58,901 nucleotides of DNA, taken from assembly GCA_028686055.1 (NCBI GenBank), contig JAQUCU010000002.1, forward strand, positions 1 to 58,901. The letters run 5' to 3'. The notes beneath the pieces were generated by a model. The model made no database searches. It worked only from the letters and a program-made list of their open reading frames with translations, and was not told where the DNA came from. Both the position numbers and the translations under genes were made by a program. Source of the stretch: Desulfuromonadaceae bacterium. GTDB taxonomy: Bacteria; Desulfobacterota; Desulfuromonadia; Geobacterales; Pseudopelobacteraceae. Of the stretch, positions 44,061 to 52,668 are shown in pieces (position 1 is the first letter of the stretch; every line of letters begins with the position of its first letter).

Positions 44061-44882
44061 TTAACCGCGGTATTTATTTGTCATTTCCAGGGTATGTCTG
44101 ACGCGGGAAACAACCCGCAACGGCTGGACCGGCTTAGGGATGAAATCGTTGAATCCGAATGCCAGAGCTTTCTGCTCTTCTTCAGTGGATGCTTTGGAAG
44201 TCAGCATTATAACAGGTGTTTCTGCGGTCATCGGGTTGGCTCTGATGGCTCTCAATAAGCCATAACCGTCCATTCGCGGCATTATCGAATCGGTTATAAT
44301 AAGCTTCGGCCGCTCTGCCAGAGCAATTTTCAATGCCTCCAGCCCATCGCTCGCTATCAGTACTTTATACCCTTCCTTCACAAGCGCGAACTGGATGACG
44401 GTTGCGATCGGTGTTGAGTCCTCCACTATCAGGATCGCTTCACCGCTTTCGGAACTGCTTTTCAAATAATGTACTGAAATTGCCTCCAGGATCTCTTTGC
44501 GGGTGGCAAGTACAGGAACCACCTTGAGACCGGTCATTCGGTTCAACATTTCCATCGTTTCCAGATCAAAAGGATCGGTGATTGCAACTGCCAGCATGGT
44601 ATCTTTTCGCTTAAGGGGGAATAGCAGTTTCTTCATTGCAAAATCGGACGGCAGCATGTCCAGCAGCTCTTGTGGATAGGTATGTCCGACAAAATTTTTG
44701 ATGGTCTTGAAATTGAACTGTTTGGACAGGGCGTCTACCAGTTCCTCCTCGGTAATGACCCCCATTTGCTCAAGGATGGCTCCCAGACGTTCTTTTTTAG
44801 ATTTTTGCCGTTCCAGTGCCCGTTCGAGTGTTTTCCTGCTGATAATATCAGCCTCGACCAGTATATCGCCCAAATGCTTCAT
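44061..44882 (-). CDS. MshEN-domain protein with C-terminal receiver
   Basis: A 273-residue protein. The first 150 residues are a type II secretion GspE/MshE N-terminal (MshEN) domain: LGDILVEADIISRKTLERAL, LGAILEQMGVITEEELVDAL, then KLLFPLKRKDTMLAVAITDP. In MshE-type ATPases this domain can bind cyclic di-GMP. Residues about 155-270 are a CheY-like receiver with phospho-Asp in LIITDSIMPRMDG and Lys in DFIPKPVQP. Start 44882 is chosen because GGAAGGGG precedes it; a longer frame adds 25 unconserved residues. This could combine nucleotide sensing and phosphorelay input for a pilus or secretion target. Binding is not demonstrated by sequence alone. Confidence 0.85.
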   Translation of the reverse strand: MKHLGDILVEADIISRKTLERALERQKSKKERLGAILEQMGVITEEELVDALSKQFNFKTIKNFVGHTYPQELLDMLPSDFAMKKLLFPLKRKDTMLAVAITDPFDLETMEMLNRMTGLKVVPVLATRKEILEAISVHYLKSSSESGEAILIVEDSTPIATVIQFALVKEGYKVLIASDGLEALKIALAERPKLIITDSIMPRMDGYGLLRAIRANPMTAETPVIMLTSKASTEEEQKALAFGFNDFIPKPVQPLRVVSRVRHTLEMTNKYRG

Positions 44883-45063
44883 ACAACCCCTTCCTGAATT
44901 TCCGATCGCTGAATACGAGACCCTTTGTATCACATACCTGGGGCATCCATATAGCATATAAAGTAACCGTTGCCATACCTGATGGGGTGATGACCGTTTG
45001 CGGATCGGATAACCGCTGCAAAGGACAGGATGTCCCGTAAAAACAGCGGGTTGAAAAGTGGAA

Positions 45064-45102
45064 ACAAAAAAAGTCCTGAAAGAAAAAATCTTCCAGGACT
45101 TT
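45064..45102 (-). terminator. Terminator after rpmA
   Basis: On the minus strand, AAGTCCTG (45101-45094) and CAGGACTT (45078-45071) pair across a 15-base loop and are followed by seven T residues. It lies 24 bp past the rpmA stop. Confidence 0.85.
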
Positions 45103-45125
45103 GTATTAAAAATATAAACGGAGGT

Positions 45126-45380
45126 TTAGTTCGGGTAGACAGAAACCTTCTTGCGATCCTTGCCGAGACGCTCGAATGCGACTACGCCTTCGATCAAGGC
45201 GAACAGGGTGTAATCTTTGCCACATCCGACGTTGTTACCGGGATGGATTTGTGTGCCGCGCTGACGATAAATGATGTTGCCTGCCTTGACGCTTTCGCCG
45301 CCGAATTTTTTGCAGCCGAGACGCTGTCCGCCTGAATCTCGGCCGTTCCTTGAACTACCACCAGCTTTTTTATGTGCCAT
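45126..45380 (-). CDS. rpmA: Ribosomal protein L27
   Basis: An 84-residue large-subunit protein near the peptidyl-transferase centre. The N-terminus [18 protein letters not shown] shows no cleavable prepeptide of the Firmicutes type. Conserved [20 protein letters not shown] follows. It is encoded 38 bp after rplU in the usual order. No obgE follows in this direction, as the operon ends at a terminator. Confidence 0.98.
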   Translation of the reverse strand: MAHKKAGGSSRNGRDSGGQRLGCKKFGGESVKAGNIIYRQRGTQIHPGNNVGCGKDYTLFALIEGVVAFERLGKDRKKVSVYPN

Positions 45381-45418
45381 TTCCGTATCTCCTGGGAAAA
45401 ATATTTATGCGGTATTGA

Positions 45419-45727
45419 TTAAGCGGTAATCTTTTCAATCTTGAGAACGGTCAGATGCTGACGATGACCGCGCAATTTGCGTGAATCTTTGCGGCGTTTT
45501 GATTTGAATACGAGGATTTTTTTGCCTTTGCCCTGTACGGCAATTTTAGCTGTTACGGAAGCCCCTGCTACGAGCGGCGCACCAACAACAGTTTTTTCAC
45601 CACCGACCATAAGGATTTCGCCGAATTCTATGCTGTCGCCTATCTCTCCCTCAAGCTTTTCAACCTTGAGAAATTCACCTTCGGCTACCTTGTACTGCTT
45701 CCCACCTGTCTTGATAACTGCGTACAT
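45419..45727 (-). CDS. rplU: Ribosomal protein L21
   Basis: A 102-residue large-subunit protein. The start at 45727 ([14 protein letters not shown]) is the conserved one; an in-frame codon four residues earlier overlaps the GGAG ribosome site. The C-terminal [19 protein letters not shown] is typical and binds 23S rRNA. It is first in the rplU-rpmA operon behind a strong sigma-70 promoter. Confidence 0.98.
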   Translation of the reverse strand: MYAVIKTGGKQYKVAEGEFLKVEKLEGEIGDSIEFGEILMVGGEKTVVGAPLVAGASVTAKIAVQGKGKKILVFKSKRRKDSRKLRGHRQHLTVLKIEKITA

Positions 45728-45766
45728 GTGTATCTCCATCCGCTTCTAATTTTTAAAGAGTTATGG

Positions 45767-45795
45767 AATATAGATAGACGGGTTTAATAAGTCAA
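45767..45795 (-). promoter_or_regulatory. Promoter of rplU-rpmA
   Basis: On the minus strand TTGACT (45795-45790), exactly 17 bp of spacer, then TATATT (45772-45767). The transcript would start near 45760 and have a leader of about 33 bases. Confidence 0.75.
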
Positions 45796-45861
45796 GCAGA
45801 AAATAACACCAGAGGTTTAAATACTCTCTGCAGCTGGGTGCCTCACCAACCCCATCTGCCA

Positions 45862-46935
45862 CTATTTCCCGGGTATATCACCAAAGAGCTCGTCAAAAAT
45901 GGCTTGCACGGTTGTTATCCGGTCGGCTTTCCATGCGTTGGTTCCGCAGAAAACAAGGCCGGTATCCACATCGCCCCGCTGGGCACGATCCAGGGCGGTT
46001 ACAATGCAAAAGCGTTCACCCGACTCCTTGTAGGAGCATTTTTTTAGGCAACCCATCCGGCAGGTGGTATGGTGGTCAAGGTCATACTGCCGAATATTAT
46101 CGATGTTTTTTAAAATGGCCCGCCCAGGTAGTCCTGCCGGGCTCATGAGCAGGCCAATATCCTCTTTTGTACAGTCGATATAGAACTGTTTGAAGCCGTC
46201 TTCGGCGTCACACTCCTCGGTACAGACAAAGCGGCTGGCCATCTGAACTCCGTCAGCCCCCTCGGCAAGGGCATGCTCAACATCTGCCCGATCCCAGATC
46301 CCCCCTGCGGCAATTACCGGCACATCAGCGCCGCACTCATCGCGGAAAAAGGCCTTTATTGAACGTATTGTTGCGTATTGATCATATTCTCCGATACCGA
46401 TATTCTCCATTTTTTCGCCCAGATGCCCACCGGCAGTATCCGGATCTTCCACCACTACAGCATCCGGCAACCGGTGGTAAGCCTTCTGCCACTTGCGTAC
46501 AATAAGCTGGGCAGCGCGAAGTGAGGAGACTATGGGCACCAGCGCTACATCGGGGTGGTCGGCCGTTAGTTCAGGTAACCCCATCGGAAGGCCGGCTCCG
46601 CAGACAATCACTTTAGCCCCCCCTTCAATGGCCGCCTTGACAAGTGGCGCGTAATCGGAAAGTGCCACCATAACGTTGACGCCGATAATTCCGTCAGGAG
46701 CAATTTCATAAGCCTTGCGCAACTCAGCCTTGAAAGCCTCTATCTCAGCCTGGAAAAAGTTTTTGCCATCATAAAGGCCGCTATTGAGGGCTATGCCGGC
46801 CGCAGCGACCAGTCCTACGCCGCCGCATCTTGCAATATGTCCAGCCAAGCGGCCGGCAGATATCCGGGCGCCCATGCCGCCCTGAATAAGTGGATAGCGC
46901 ACGATATGTTTTCCAATTTTCAGTTGCTGTGTCAT
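45862..46935 (-). CDS. Nitronate monooxygenase-like flavin oxidoreductase
   Basis: FMN-dependent TIM-barrel protein (NMO/2-nitropropane dioxygenase and FabK-like group), 357 residues from ATG 46935, which follows GAGGTGA. Typical features are RYPLIQGGMGARIS, PDGIIGVNVMVAL, VVVEDPDTAGGHLG (His-containing flavin loop), VPVIAAGGIWDRADVEHAL and ALAEGADGVQMASRF. A C-terminal section has several Cys (TTCRMGCLKKCSYK), unusual for plain nitronate monooxygenases and possibly an iron-sulfur site. The substrate cannot be fixed from the sequence. Divergent from the dksA-like gene. Confidence 0.85.
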   Translation of the reverse strand: MTQQLKIGKHIVRYPLIQGGMGARISAGRLAGHIARCGGVGLVAAAGIALNSGLYDGKNFFQAEIEAFKAELRKAYEIAPDGIIGVNVMVALSDYAPLVKAAIEGGAKVIVCGAGLPMGLPELTADHPDVALVPIVSSLRAAQLIVRKWQKAYHRLPDAVVVEDPDTAGGHLGEKMENIGIGEYDQYATIRSIKAFFRDECGADVPVIAAGGIWDRADVEHALAEGADGVQMASRFVCTEECDAEDGFKQFYIDCTKEDIGLLMSPAGLPGRAILKNIDNIRQYDLDHHTTCRMGCLKKCSYKESGERFCIVTALDRAQRGDVDTGLVFCGTNAWKADRITTVQAIFDELFGDIPGK

Positions 46936-47112
46936 AGTCACCTCTCGAGACAATTATCTCGAAAGATCATAGCAAGCATAGCGTCGGAGTAAATGTAATA
47001 TTTTTGTAAAATAAGCGGCAACTCCGGGGATTTCTCCGGCTGTTTTTTTTTCTGGACTTATTGGTTGGTTCTCACTAAAATCTGGCAGTTTATTTGAAAC
47101 TGGGAGTTTACT

Positions 47113-47469
47113 ATGGAACAGGAAAAACTGGATTATTTCAGGAACTTGCTGAATGAGGAAATGAAAGCGTTGCTTGGTGAGGCTGGTAAGACCGTATCGG
47201 AGATGACTCTGGATGCTTCAAATTTTCCCGATCCGACCGACCGTGCCACACAGGAATCTGATCGCAACTTCGAACTGCGTATCAGGGACCGGGAGCGGAA
47301 GCTGATCAATAAGATAAAAGATGCCCTCGAGCGCATCGAGTCCAAAGAGTTCGGCATTTGTGATGACTGCGGGGAAGAGATTGGTGAAGCCCGCCTTAAG
47401 GCGCGGCCGGTAACAACTCAGTGTATCAACTGCAAGATGGCTGCTGAGGAAAAGGAAATCCGGATTTAA
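47113..47469 (+). CDS. dksA: DksA/TraR-type zinc-finger RNA polymerase-binding protein
   Basis: A 118-residue transcription factor that would enter the RNA polymerase secondary channel and act with (p)ppGpp. The long helical N-terminal coiled coil is DPTDRATQESDRNFELRIRD; the DxxDxA tip motif of DksA appears as DPTDRA. The C4 zinc finger is CDDCGEEI...CINC, all four Cys present. It is shorter than E. coli DksA (151) but normal for the Deltaproteobacterial type. It is followed at 36 bp by a histidine kinase gene. Confidence 0.9.
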   Translation: MEQEKLDYFRNLLNEEMKALLGEAGKTVSEMTLDASNFPDPTDRATQESDRNFELRIRDRERKLINKIKDALERIESKEFGICDDCGEEIGEARLKARPVTTQCINCKMAAEEKEIRI

Positions 47470-47505
47470 TCTGTATTATCTGCATAACGGCACGCAGGAT
47501 CAGAC

Positions 47506-48876
47506 ATGAAGATTGATGATTCCCCACAACATCCTGAAACCGATAGTCGTCTGTCTGAGCTGACTCTTCTGTACCAACTCAGTAACACAATGCTGTCCAC
47601 CATACGTATCAACAAGCTGACGCATCTGATTCTTACCGCAATCACCACACCGTCATCCAATCTCTTTGAACGCGCTACTCTGTTTCTGCGTAATGAAAAA
47701 ACCAATGTCCTGCAGGGTATGCTGGCCGTAACCCGCCAACTGTCCGAAGACCTGCGGATAGTCGGCAAAGGTGACGCCCTCGGGAGCCGCTGGGATATAA
47801 GCGATGAAACAATTGCGCGGCAGCGATCTGCTGAATTCTGTTCACAGGTACGTCTCACGCGTATTGAAATTGACAACGCCTGCCCGATGATACATCAGGT
47901 TATTTCAGAACGGGTCCTCTGCCATTCGGATGAGGGTCTCTGTCAAAATTGCCAGTTCTGCGGCTTTATCAGGCCATTATGCGGCGGACCATTTGCGGCT
48001 GCACCACTTGTCGCCCGCGAAACGGCAATCGGGATGATAGTTGTAGATAATCCCGATTCCGGCCGTGAAATTTCAAGTAACAACCTGCATTTCCTCCAGC
48101 TCTTTGCCAATCAGGCCGGCATGGCTATTGAAAACTCGATGCTGTATAACCGCATTGAAGAGGCTCATTTAAATCTGCGTGAGGCCAGAGAGCGCCTGTC
48201 ACACGGTGAGCGCCTGGCAGCCATCGGCGAGATGGCGGCAAACCTAGCGCACGAACTGAAAAACCCGCTTATCACTATCGGCGGTTTTGCCGGGCGACTG
48301 GTAAAATCGCTCCCCGCCGAGGCACGGGAACACGGCTACGCCGACACCATCGTCTCGGAAGTCAGTCGACTGGAAAAGATGCTGGCTGAGATTCTGGCGT
48401 TTTCACGCAAACCGACCATCTGCTACAGTTCCTGCGACCTCAATGAAATTATTCGTGATTGTCTTGCCAGCTGTGCTGCAACTTTTGAGGACCACAATAT
48501 CAAGGTATCACTGATCGGTGACAACCCACCATGGACGGTTTCCGGTGATGCACACCAGTTGAGGCAGGTTTTTTTGAATCTGATACTGAACTCTTGTGAT
48601 GCCATGCCGGAAGGGGGGCAGCTGTTTTTAACCCTGGGAAAAGCAGTCGTTGGCCGGAAATCCGTTATTATTACCGTTGCAGATACCGGCGGCGGGATTC
48701 CGAAAGAAATGCAAGCGCAAATTTTCAACCCTTTCTTCACAACAAAACATCACGGTACCGGTCTTGGTCTGTCGATTGCAAATCGCATCATTCTCAATCA
48801 TTTCGGATCGATAGAGACTCACAATACCGAACAGGGTGCTGCTTTCACAATAACATTGCCGCTGCTAGAAGAATAA
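47506..48876 (+). CDS. GAF-domain sensor histidine kinase
   Basis: A soluble 456-residue kinase without TM segments. A GAF-type sensor at about 15-215 contains a Cys-rich stretch (CPMIHQVISERVLCHSDEGL followed by CQNCQFCGF) with six Cys within about 50 residues, which could bind metal or an iron-sulfur cluster. HisKA box: EMAANLAHELKNPLITIGGF. HATPase: NLILNSCDAMPEGG, VADTGGGIPKEM, FNPFFTTKHHGTGLGLSIA. It is of NtrB-like type; no cognate regulator is adjacent. It lies downstream of dksA and before tRNA-Ala. Redox or oxygen sensing is inferred from the Cys only. Confidence 0.9.
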   Translation: MKIDDSPQHPETDSRLSELTLLYQLSNTMLSTIRINKLTHLILTAITTPSSNLFERATLFLRNEKTNVLQGMLAVTRQLSEDLRIVGKGDALGSRWDISDETIARQRSAEFCSQVRLTRIEIDNACPMIHQVISERVLCHSDEGLCQNCQFCGFIRPLCGGPFAAAPLVARETAIGMIVVDNPDSGREISSNNLHFLQLFANQAGMAIENSMLYNRIEEAHLNLREARERLSHGERLAAIGEMAANLAHELKNPLITIGGFAGRLVKSLPAEAREHGYADTIVSEVSRLEKMLAEILAFSRKPTICYSSCDLNEIIRDCLASCAATFEDHNIKVSLIGDNPPWTVSGDAHQLRQVFLNLILNSCDAMPEGGQLFLTLGKAVVGRKSVIITVADTGGGIPKEMQAQIFNPFFTTKHHGTGLGLSIANRIILNHFGSIETHNTEQGAAFTITLPLLEE

Positions 48877-48890
48877 GTAGTTGATCTCAT

Positions 48891-48966
48891 GGGGCTGTAG
48901 CTCAGCTGGGAGAGCGATGCGTTCGCAACGCATAGGTCGACGGTTCGATCCCGTTCAGCTCCACCA
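48891..48966 (+). tRNA. tRNA-Ala (CGC)
   Basis: A 76-base tRNA with acceptor GGGGCTG/CAGCTCC (one G-T pair), D-arm GCTC...GAGC, and anticodon stem ATGCG/CGCAT with loop TTCGCAA, so the anticodon is CGC. T-arm ACGG-TTCGATC-CCGT; CCA encoded. It starts 14 bases after the histidine kinase stop. Confidence 0.95.
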
Positions 48967-49058
48967 ATTTATTTCAATAGTAAAATGCCTCCAAGTGTGA
49001 CAGGTAATAGGTTAATCCACCGTTGCACGATTTTTTTATTCTGCCGTGAGGCCTGCTG

Positions 49059-50216
49059 ATGCACCCCTGCCGTACCGCCCTGATATATTCACCGCTTTTC
49101 GGTAATTTTAATTATGGTGAGGATCACCCGTTCAAGCTGCAGCGTAACCGTATGGCGTATGATCTGATGGACGCCTATGGTCTGTTGTCGCTCCCGAACA
49201 TGCAGGTTCGGGATTGCCGTCCGGCAACTGATGAACTGCTGCTGTCGTTCCATGACCCGGCCTACATCGCCAGACTAAAGGAGTTCAGCGCCTCAGAGGA
49301 GCCGCGGGCCGATTTCAGGTTCGGCCTGGGTGATGCTGAATGTCCGGTGTTCAAGGGGTTGTATGATTATGCCGCGCTCGGTGCCGGAGCTACCTTCGAG
49401 GCTGTCCGGCTGGTGGAGGAGGATGGCTTTGACATCGCCTTCAATATGCACGGCGGCTGGCATCATGCCCATCGTGCCAGAGCATCCGGTTTTTCGTACC
49501 TCAATGATGCGGTGGTCGCCATCAACTGGCTGGTCGCCCGCGGGCGGCGTGTGCTCTATCTGGATATCGATGCCCATCACGGTGATGGTGTCCAGGAAGC
49601 GTATTATGGCAGCGATCAGGTGCTGACAATTTCCATTCACGAGAGCGGAATATATTTTTATCCAGGCACCGGTTTTGAGGACGAAATCGGCGAGGGCCGC
49701 GGAAGGGGGTACTCTGTTAATGTGCCGCTGCTGGCTCACGCCGATGACGCCATGTATATGAAAGCCTTTGATGAGGTGGCCTATCCTCTGATCGCGGCCT
49801 TCAATCCGGATATTATTATCACACAGATCGGCGCTGACACCTTCCGGACCGATCCGCTCACCAATCTGGAGATCACGACCTACAGCTACGGATGGATGCT
49901 TTCGAAAATAAAGCGGCTGAAAATCCCCTGGGTGGCGCTGGGCGGCGGCGGATACGACCTGATGAACACTGCCCGGGCCTGGACGCTGGCCTGGTCGATC
50001 ATGAACAACGTCAAGCTCAATCCGCGTCTCCCTTCGGCGTTTATTGACAAGATCAAGCCGCTGGGCTACCGGAACCGTGTACTGCTGGATGCGATGCACT
50101 GGGCAGATGAAGCTGAGCGAACACTGGCACTTACGGCGGTCGAAAAAAGTATTGCCCGCATTAAAACGACCGTTTTTCCAGGGATACTTGGACATTATGG
50201 CGATACTTCCTCATAA
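49059..50216 (+). CDS. Histone deacetylase-superfamily amidohydrolase (AcuC-like)
   Basis: A zinc-dependent deacetylase of 385 residues, probably acting on acetyl-lysine (as AcuC on acetyl-CoA synthetase) or on acetylpolyamines. Catalytic motifs: tandem His in NMHGGWHHAHRARASGF, the zinc ligands in LDIDAHHGDGVQEAYY, the Asp ligand in TQIGADTFRTDPL, and the Gly-rich loop ALGGGGYD. The N-terminus NYGEDHPFKLQR is typical of the bacterial class. It overlaps the next gene by 20 bp and heads an operon of five to six genes. No acs or acuA is in view. Confidence 0.92.
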   Translation: MHPCRTALIYSPLFGNFNYGEDHPFKLQRNRMAYDLMDAYGLLSLPNMQVRDCRPATDELLLSFHDPAYIARLKEFSASEEPRADFRFGLGDAECPVFKGLYDYAALGAGATFEAVRLVEEDGFDIAFNMHGGWHHAHRARASGFSYLNDAVVAINWLVARGRRVLYLDIDAHHGDGVQEAYYGSDQVLTISIHESGIYFYPGTGFEDEIGEGRGRGYSVNVPLLAHADDAMYMKAFDEVAYPLIAAFNPDIIITQIGADTFRTDPLTNLEITTYSYGWMLSKIKRLKIPWVALGGGGYDLMNTARAWTLAWSIMNNVKLNPRLPSAFIDKIKPLGYRNRVLLDAMHWADEAERTLALTAVEKSIARIKTTVFPGILGHYGDTSS

Positions 50217-51039
50217 CAGCCAACTGCTGGATGCCGGCGGAAGGCCGCTCTGTTCGCTTCGTGCAATCAACCGTCTGGATGAAGCCGAAAAGGAACGGGT
50301 CTATTCACGTTTACTGCCGCAACGCCTGCTTGATGTCCTTGGGGTGGGGGGAAACAGTTTCTGCAACTCCGCCGGGCAACGGCTTATATCTTTCATCGCC
50401 CCTGAAGGGCTGCCACTGGTACGTATCGAAGCGAGATCGAAGCCACAAGATGGTGTAACAGTTTTTTTTCTGGAGCTGTCTGATACCCAGTTTCATCAAA
50501 TGGAGCTCAGCTTCTGCATCATTCGTGATCCGGATTCCCCGAGCTATGCCGTAGATGTCGATGAAGCGGGACGAAATAACTGGTTCGCTTCCCAGGGACG
50601 TAATATCCCTGAAGAGTTGCGTGCCATGAGGGCCGGGCTTTTCCCCAACCAGACCCACCACGGACTGCAGCTGTTTGCGAACTTTTTCCCGCTGCTGGAG
50701 TGCTTTACCGATTCACTCGGGATACAGATGATCGTGGCCGAGCCGCTCTCCTACGACAATGCGATCCGCTATGAAAAATACGGTTTTGACTATCTGCGCG
50801 GCAGGCGGCTGATGCTGGAGATAGACCGCGAATTTCAGCCCGGTGGGCGCTATTTTTCAAGGCTGGACGGGTCAACTCCATTCCGGATGCCCGGCATGGA
50901 GCGTACTGTGAACGGGAGAAGCTGGGCGATCCATGACGGCATCATGGATGAACCATGGGACGAGGTTCAAATATACCGTATAGTCGGCGTCCATGCCGGC
51001 ATCAACACGTTTCCGGGAAGAGAGGAAGAAAAACGATGA
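50197..51039 (+). CDS. Conserved hypothetical protein, 280 residues
   Basis: A soluble protein without recognised domain motifs. I take ATG 50197 because the upstream in-frame codons lie inside the deacetylase gene and are shadow sequence. It is rich in beta strands and aromatic residues (GVTVFFLELSDTQFHQMELS, GLQLFANFFPLLECFTDSLG, FQPGGRYFSRLDG). No signal peptide. It overlaps the deacetylase gene by 20 bp and the following TPR-like gene by 4 bp, so the three are translationally linked. The function may relate to the deacetylase but nothing in the sequence proves it. Confidence 0.75.
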   Translation: MAILPHNSQLLDAGGRPLCSLRAINRLDEAEKERVYSRLLPQRLLDVLGVGGNSFCNSAGQRLISFIAPEGLPLVRIEARSKPQDGVTVFFLELSDTQFHQMELSFCIIRDPDSPSYAVDVDEAGRNNWFASQGRNIPEELRAMRAGLFPNQTHHGLQLFANFFPLLECFTDSLGIQMIVAEPLSYDNAIRYEKYGFDYLRGRRLMLEIDREFQPGGRYFSRLDGSTPFRMPGMERTVNGRSWAIHDGIMDEPWDEVQIYRIVGVHAGINTFPGREEEKR

Positions 51040-51944
51040 ACAACGGGCAGCAGATACAACCAACTAAACTGGACGGAATCAGATATTTCACCCCGCCGGA
51101 TGACTACCTGCTCAGCGGCAGGGATGGCCGTGTCGCGATACAGTGGTCAGGCAAGCCACCTGTCCCTCTTCTGGAAGAGGATTTTGCGGCTGCTGAAGCA
51201 AGCGGTGCGCCTGATTATGATATGGTGGGTCGTGGCATCTACCAGGCCTTGAGGCTCAATCCGGACTGTGCCGGTGGTGCCGGCTACGCGGCCGTGCTGA
51301 AGGAGGCCTATCCGCATATAGTCTCCGAATTGGGAGGCCAGATCATCATGCTGGACGCCAAGGAGGTCGACACCCCCTATCTCGATCGCAAGATCAATTT
51401 TCTCAAGATCATGGCACTGCTTGATCCGGATAATGCCGGGTTGCCGCTGGAAATAGCCAGAACCTATGTTGACAAGGGCTCCCGTTTATCCAGCATGCAG
51501 CACGCCGTGACCTGCTGGTATGCTGCTGAAAAACAGCTGAAAATTGCGCTGGAACGTAAACCTGACGATATACATGCCGCATATGAATACGGCGAGACAC
51601 TGTACGTATTGGGTCGCTACGAACAGGCGGCTGAAATCTGGAGCGGTCTGATCACTGTGCTGGGGCCGGCCGAGCGGGCACGTGTCGAGGCGCGGATTGC
51701 CGCGATACTGGCAGGCAAGGTCCCTATTGTCCCTCCGCTGGACTACCTGACTGCACTCTCGATCGCGGTTGAGCAGCATCATAGCGGTTTTGTCGACGAT
51801 GCCGCCGCAATCATAAAAGATGTGCTGTCCGATCAGATTTTTGCCGAGCAGTTTCCGCTGAATGAGGTATACCATCTGCTCGGAACCTGCTATCAGGAGA
51901 TAGGTTTGGTGGACGAAGCGGCAGAAGCTTTCAAAAGGAGTTGA
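51036..51944 (+). CDS. TPR-like helical repeat protein
   Basis: A 302-residue soluble protein. The first 100 residues are of unknown type (DGIRYFTPPDDYLLSGRDGR). From about 105 on it is helical with TPR-like units such as ERKPDDIHAAYEYGETLYVL followed by GRYEQAAEIW, and NEVYHLLGTCYQEIGLVDEA. The start ATG overlaps the previous stop in ATGA. It ends 2 bp before a 34-codon membrane-protein ORF. TPR proteins usually serve as adaptors; the partner here is unknown. Confidence 0.75.
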   Translation: MNNGQQIQPTKLDGIRYFTPPDDYLLSGRDGRVAIQWSGKPPVPLLEEDFAAAEASGAPDYDMVGRGIYQALRLNPDCAGGAGYAAVLKEAYPHIVSELGGQIIMLDAKEVDTPYLDRKINFLKIMALLDPDNAGLPLEIARTYVDKGSRLSSMQHAVTCWYAAEKQLKIALERKPDDIHAAYEYGETLYVLGRYEQAAEIWSGLITVLGPAERARVEARIAAILAGKVPIVPPLDYLTALSIAVEQHHSGFVDDAAAIIKDVLSDQIFAEQFPLNEVYHLLGTCYQEIGLVDEAAEAFKRS

Positions 51945-51946
51945 CA

Positions 51947-52051
51947 ATGTTCGGTTTCAGTACGGCAGACTGGATCTTCTGTGGATTTATCCTGGTCGTC
52001 ATCTTTGTTTGTGTTGCCATCAGCGATATGCGTAAATCTAAAAACCAATAG
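51947..52051 (+). CDS. 34-residue single-helix membrane microprotein
   Basis: ATG 51947 follows AAGGAG at ideal spacing and opens MFGFSTADWIFCGFILVVIF, continuing to a short charged tail ending RKSKNQ. One TM helix of about 20 residues, then a basic cytoplasmic end: the positive-inside rule gives N-out/C-in. It starts 2 bp after the TPR-like gene stop and precedes another membrane protein gene at 30 bp. The good ribosome site and tight packing argue for a real gene despite its size. Confidence 0.6.
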   Translation: MFGFSTADWIFCGFILVVIFVCVAISDMRKSKNQ

Positions 52052-52081
52052 TGCTATAAAAACTCTCAAAGCGGGGCCGGT

Positions 52082-52534
52082 ATGGAAGATAGCGACATTC
52101 ATGACGAGCACGAACTGCGCCGGCCGCTGGCAATGACCCTGCTAGGCGGGCTCTATCTGTTCTTTTTTCTGCTGACGGTCTCCGCCTATGGTCAGCCCAT
52201 CCCCTTTATCGGGACCATCTATCAAGGCACAACGGCCGGTGTACTGGTTTTTTTTGACAGCCTGCTATGCTTTTACCTGTTCCTGGGGGTTATGAAGAAC
52301 CAGAGACTGACGTGGTATCTTCTTCTCGGTTACAACGCTTTTGAAGCCGTGAACACGGCGGTTAACATGTTGGTCATAACCACTGCCGATCTGGAAAAGG
52401 TTATTGGAGAAAAGGTTGATCCCGCCGGACTGATTGCCAGCAATATGGGTGTCATTGTGGCTCTTCTGCTGCTGTCAGTTTTTATTTTCCGCCATCGGAA
52501 CTACTTTATCAACCGGTCAAGGTACCTGTTTTAA
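52082..52534 (+). CDS. Four-helix membrane protein of unknown function
   Basis: A 150-residue protein with hydrophobic helices at about 17-36, 50-72, 77-100 and 118-136. The cytoplasmic N-terminus is acidic (MEDSDIHDEHELRR), and the C-terminus is basic (FRHRNYFINRSRYLF). I recognise no family. It belongs to the run that starts with the deacetylase gene, 30 bp after the microprotein. A GGGGCCGG sequence precedes the ATG. Confidence 0.65.
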   Translation: MEDSDIHDEHELRRPLAMTLLGGLYLFFFLLTVSAYGQPIPFIGTIYQGTTAGVLVFFDSLLCFYLFLGVMKNQRLTWYLLLGYNAFEAVNTAVNMLVITTADLEKVIGEKVDPAGLIASNMGVIVALLLLSVFIFRHRNYFINRSRYLF

Positions 52535-52668
52535 TATTAAAGGGCATGAAGATACTATTTTTTCCTGCGGTTACCCGGGCTTTGGTGTTACTCCCAATCC
52601 GCCCCGTTGCCTGGGGCAGGCATCATTTTTATTTCCCCGCCAGACCGAATAAGCTATACTAAAATCCT

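Noticed and set aside
47028..47060. GC-rich sequence plus T-run before dksA as a terminator
   Set aside because: Only a 4-bp CCGG/CCGG stem can form, and the site lies between divergent genes where a terminator is not expected.
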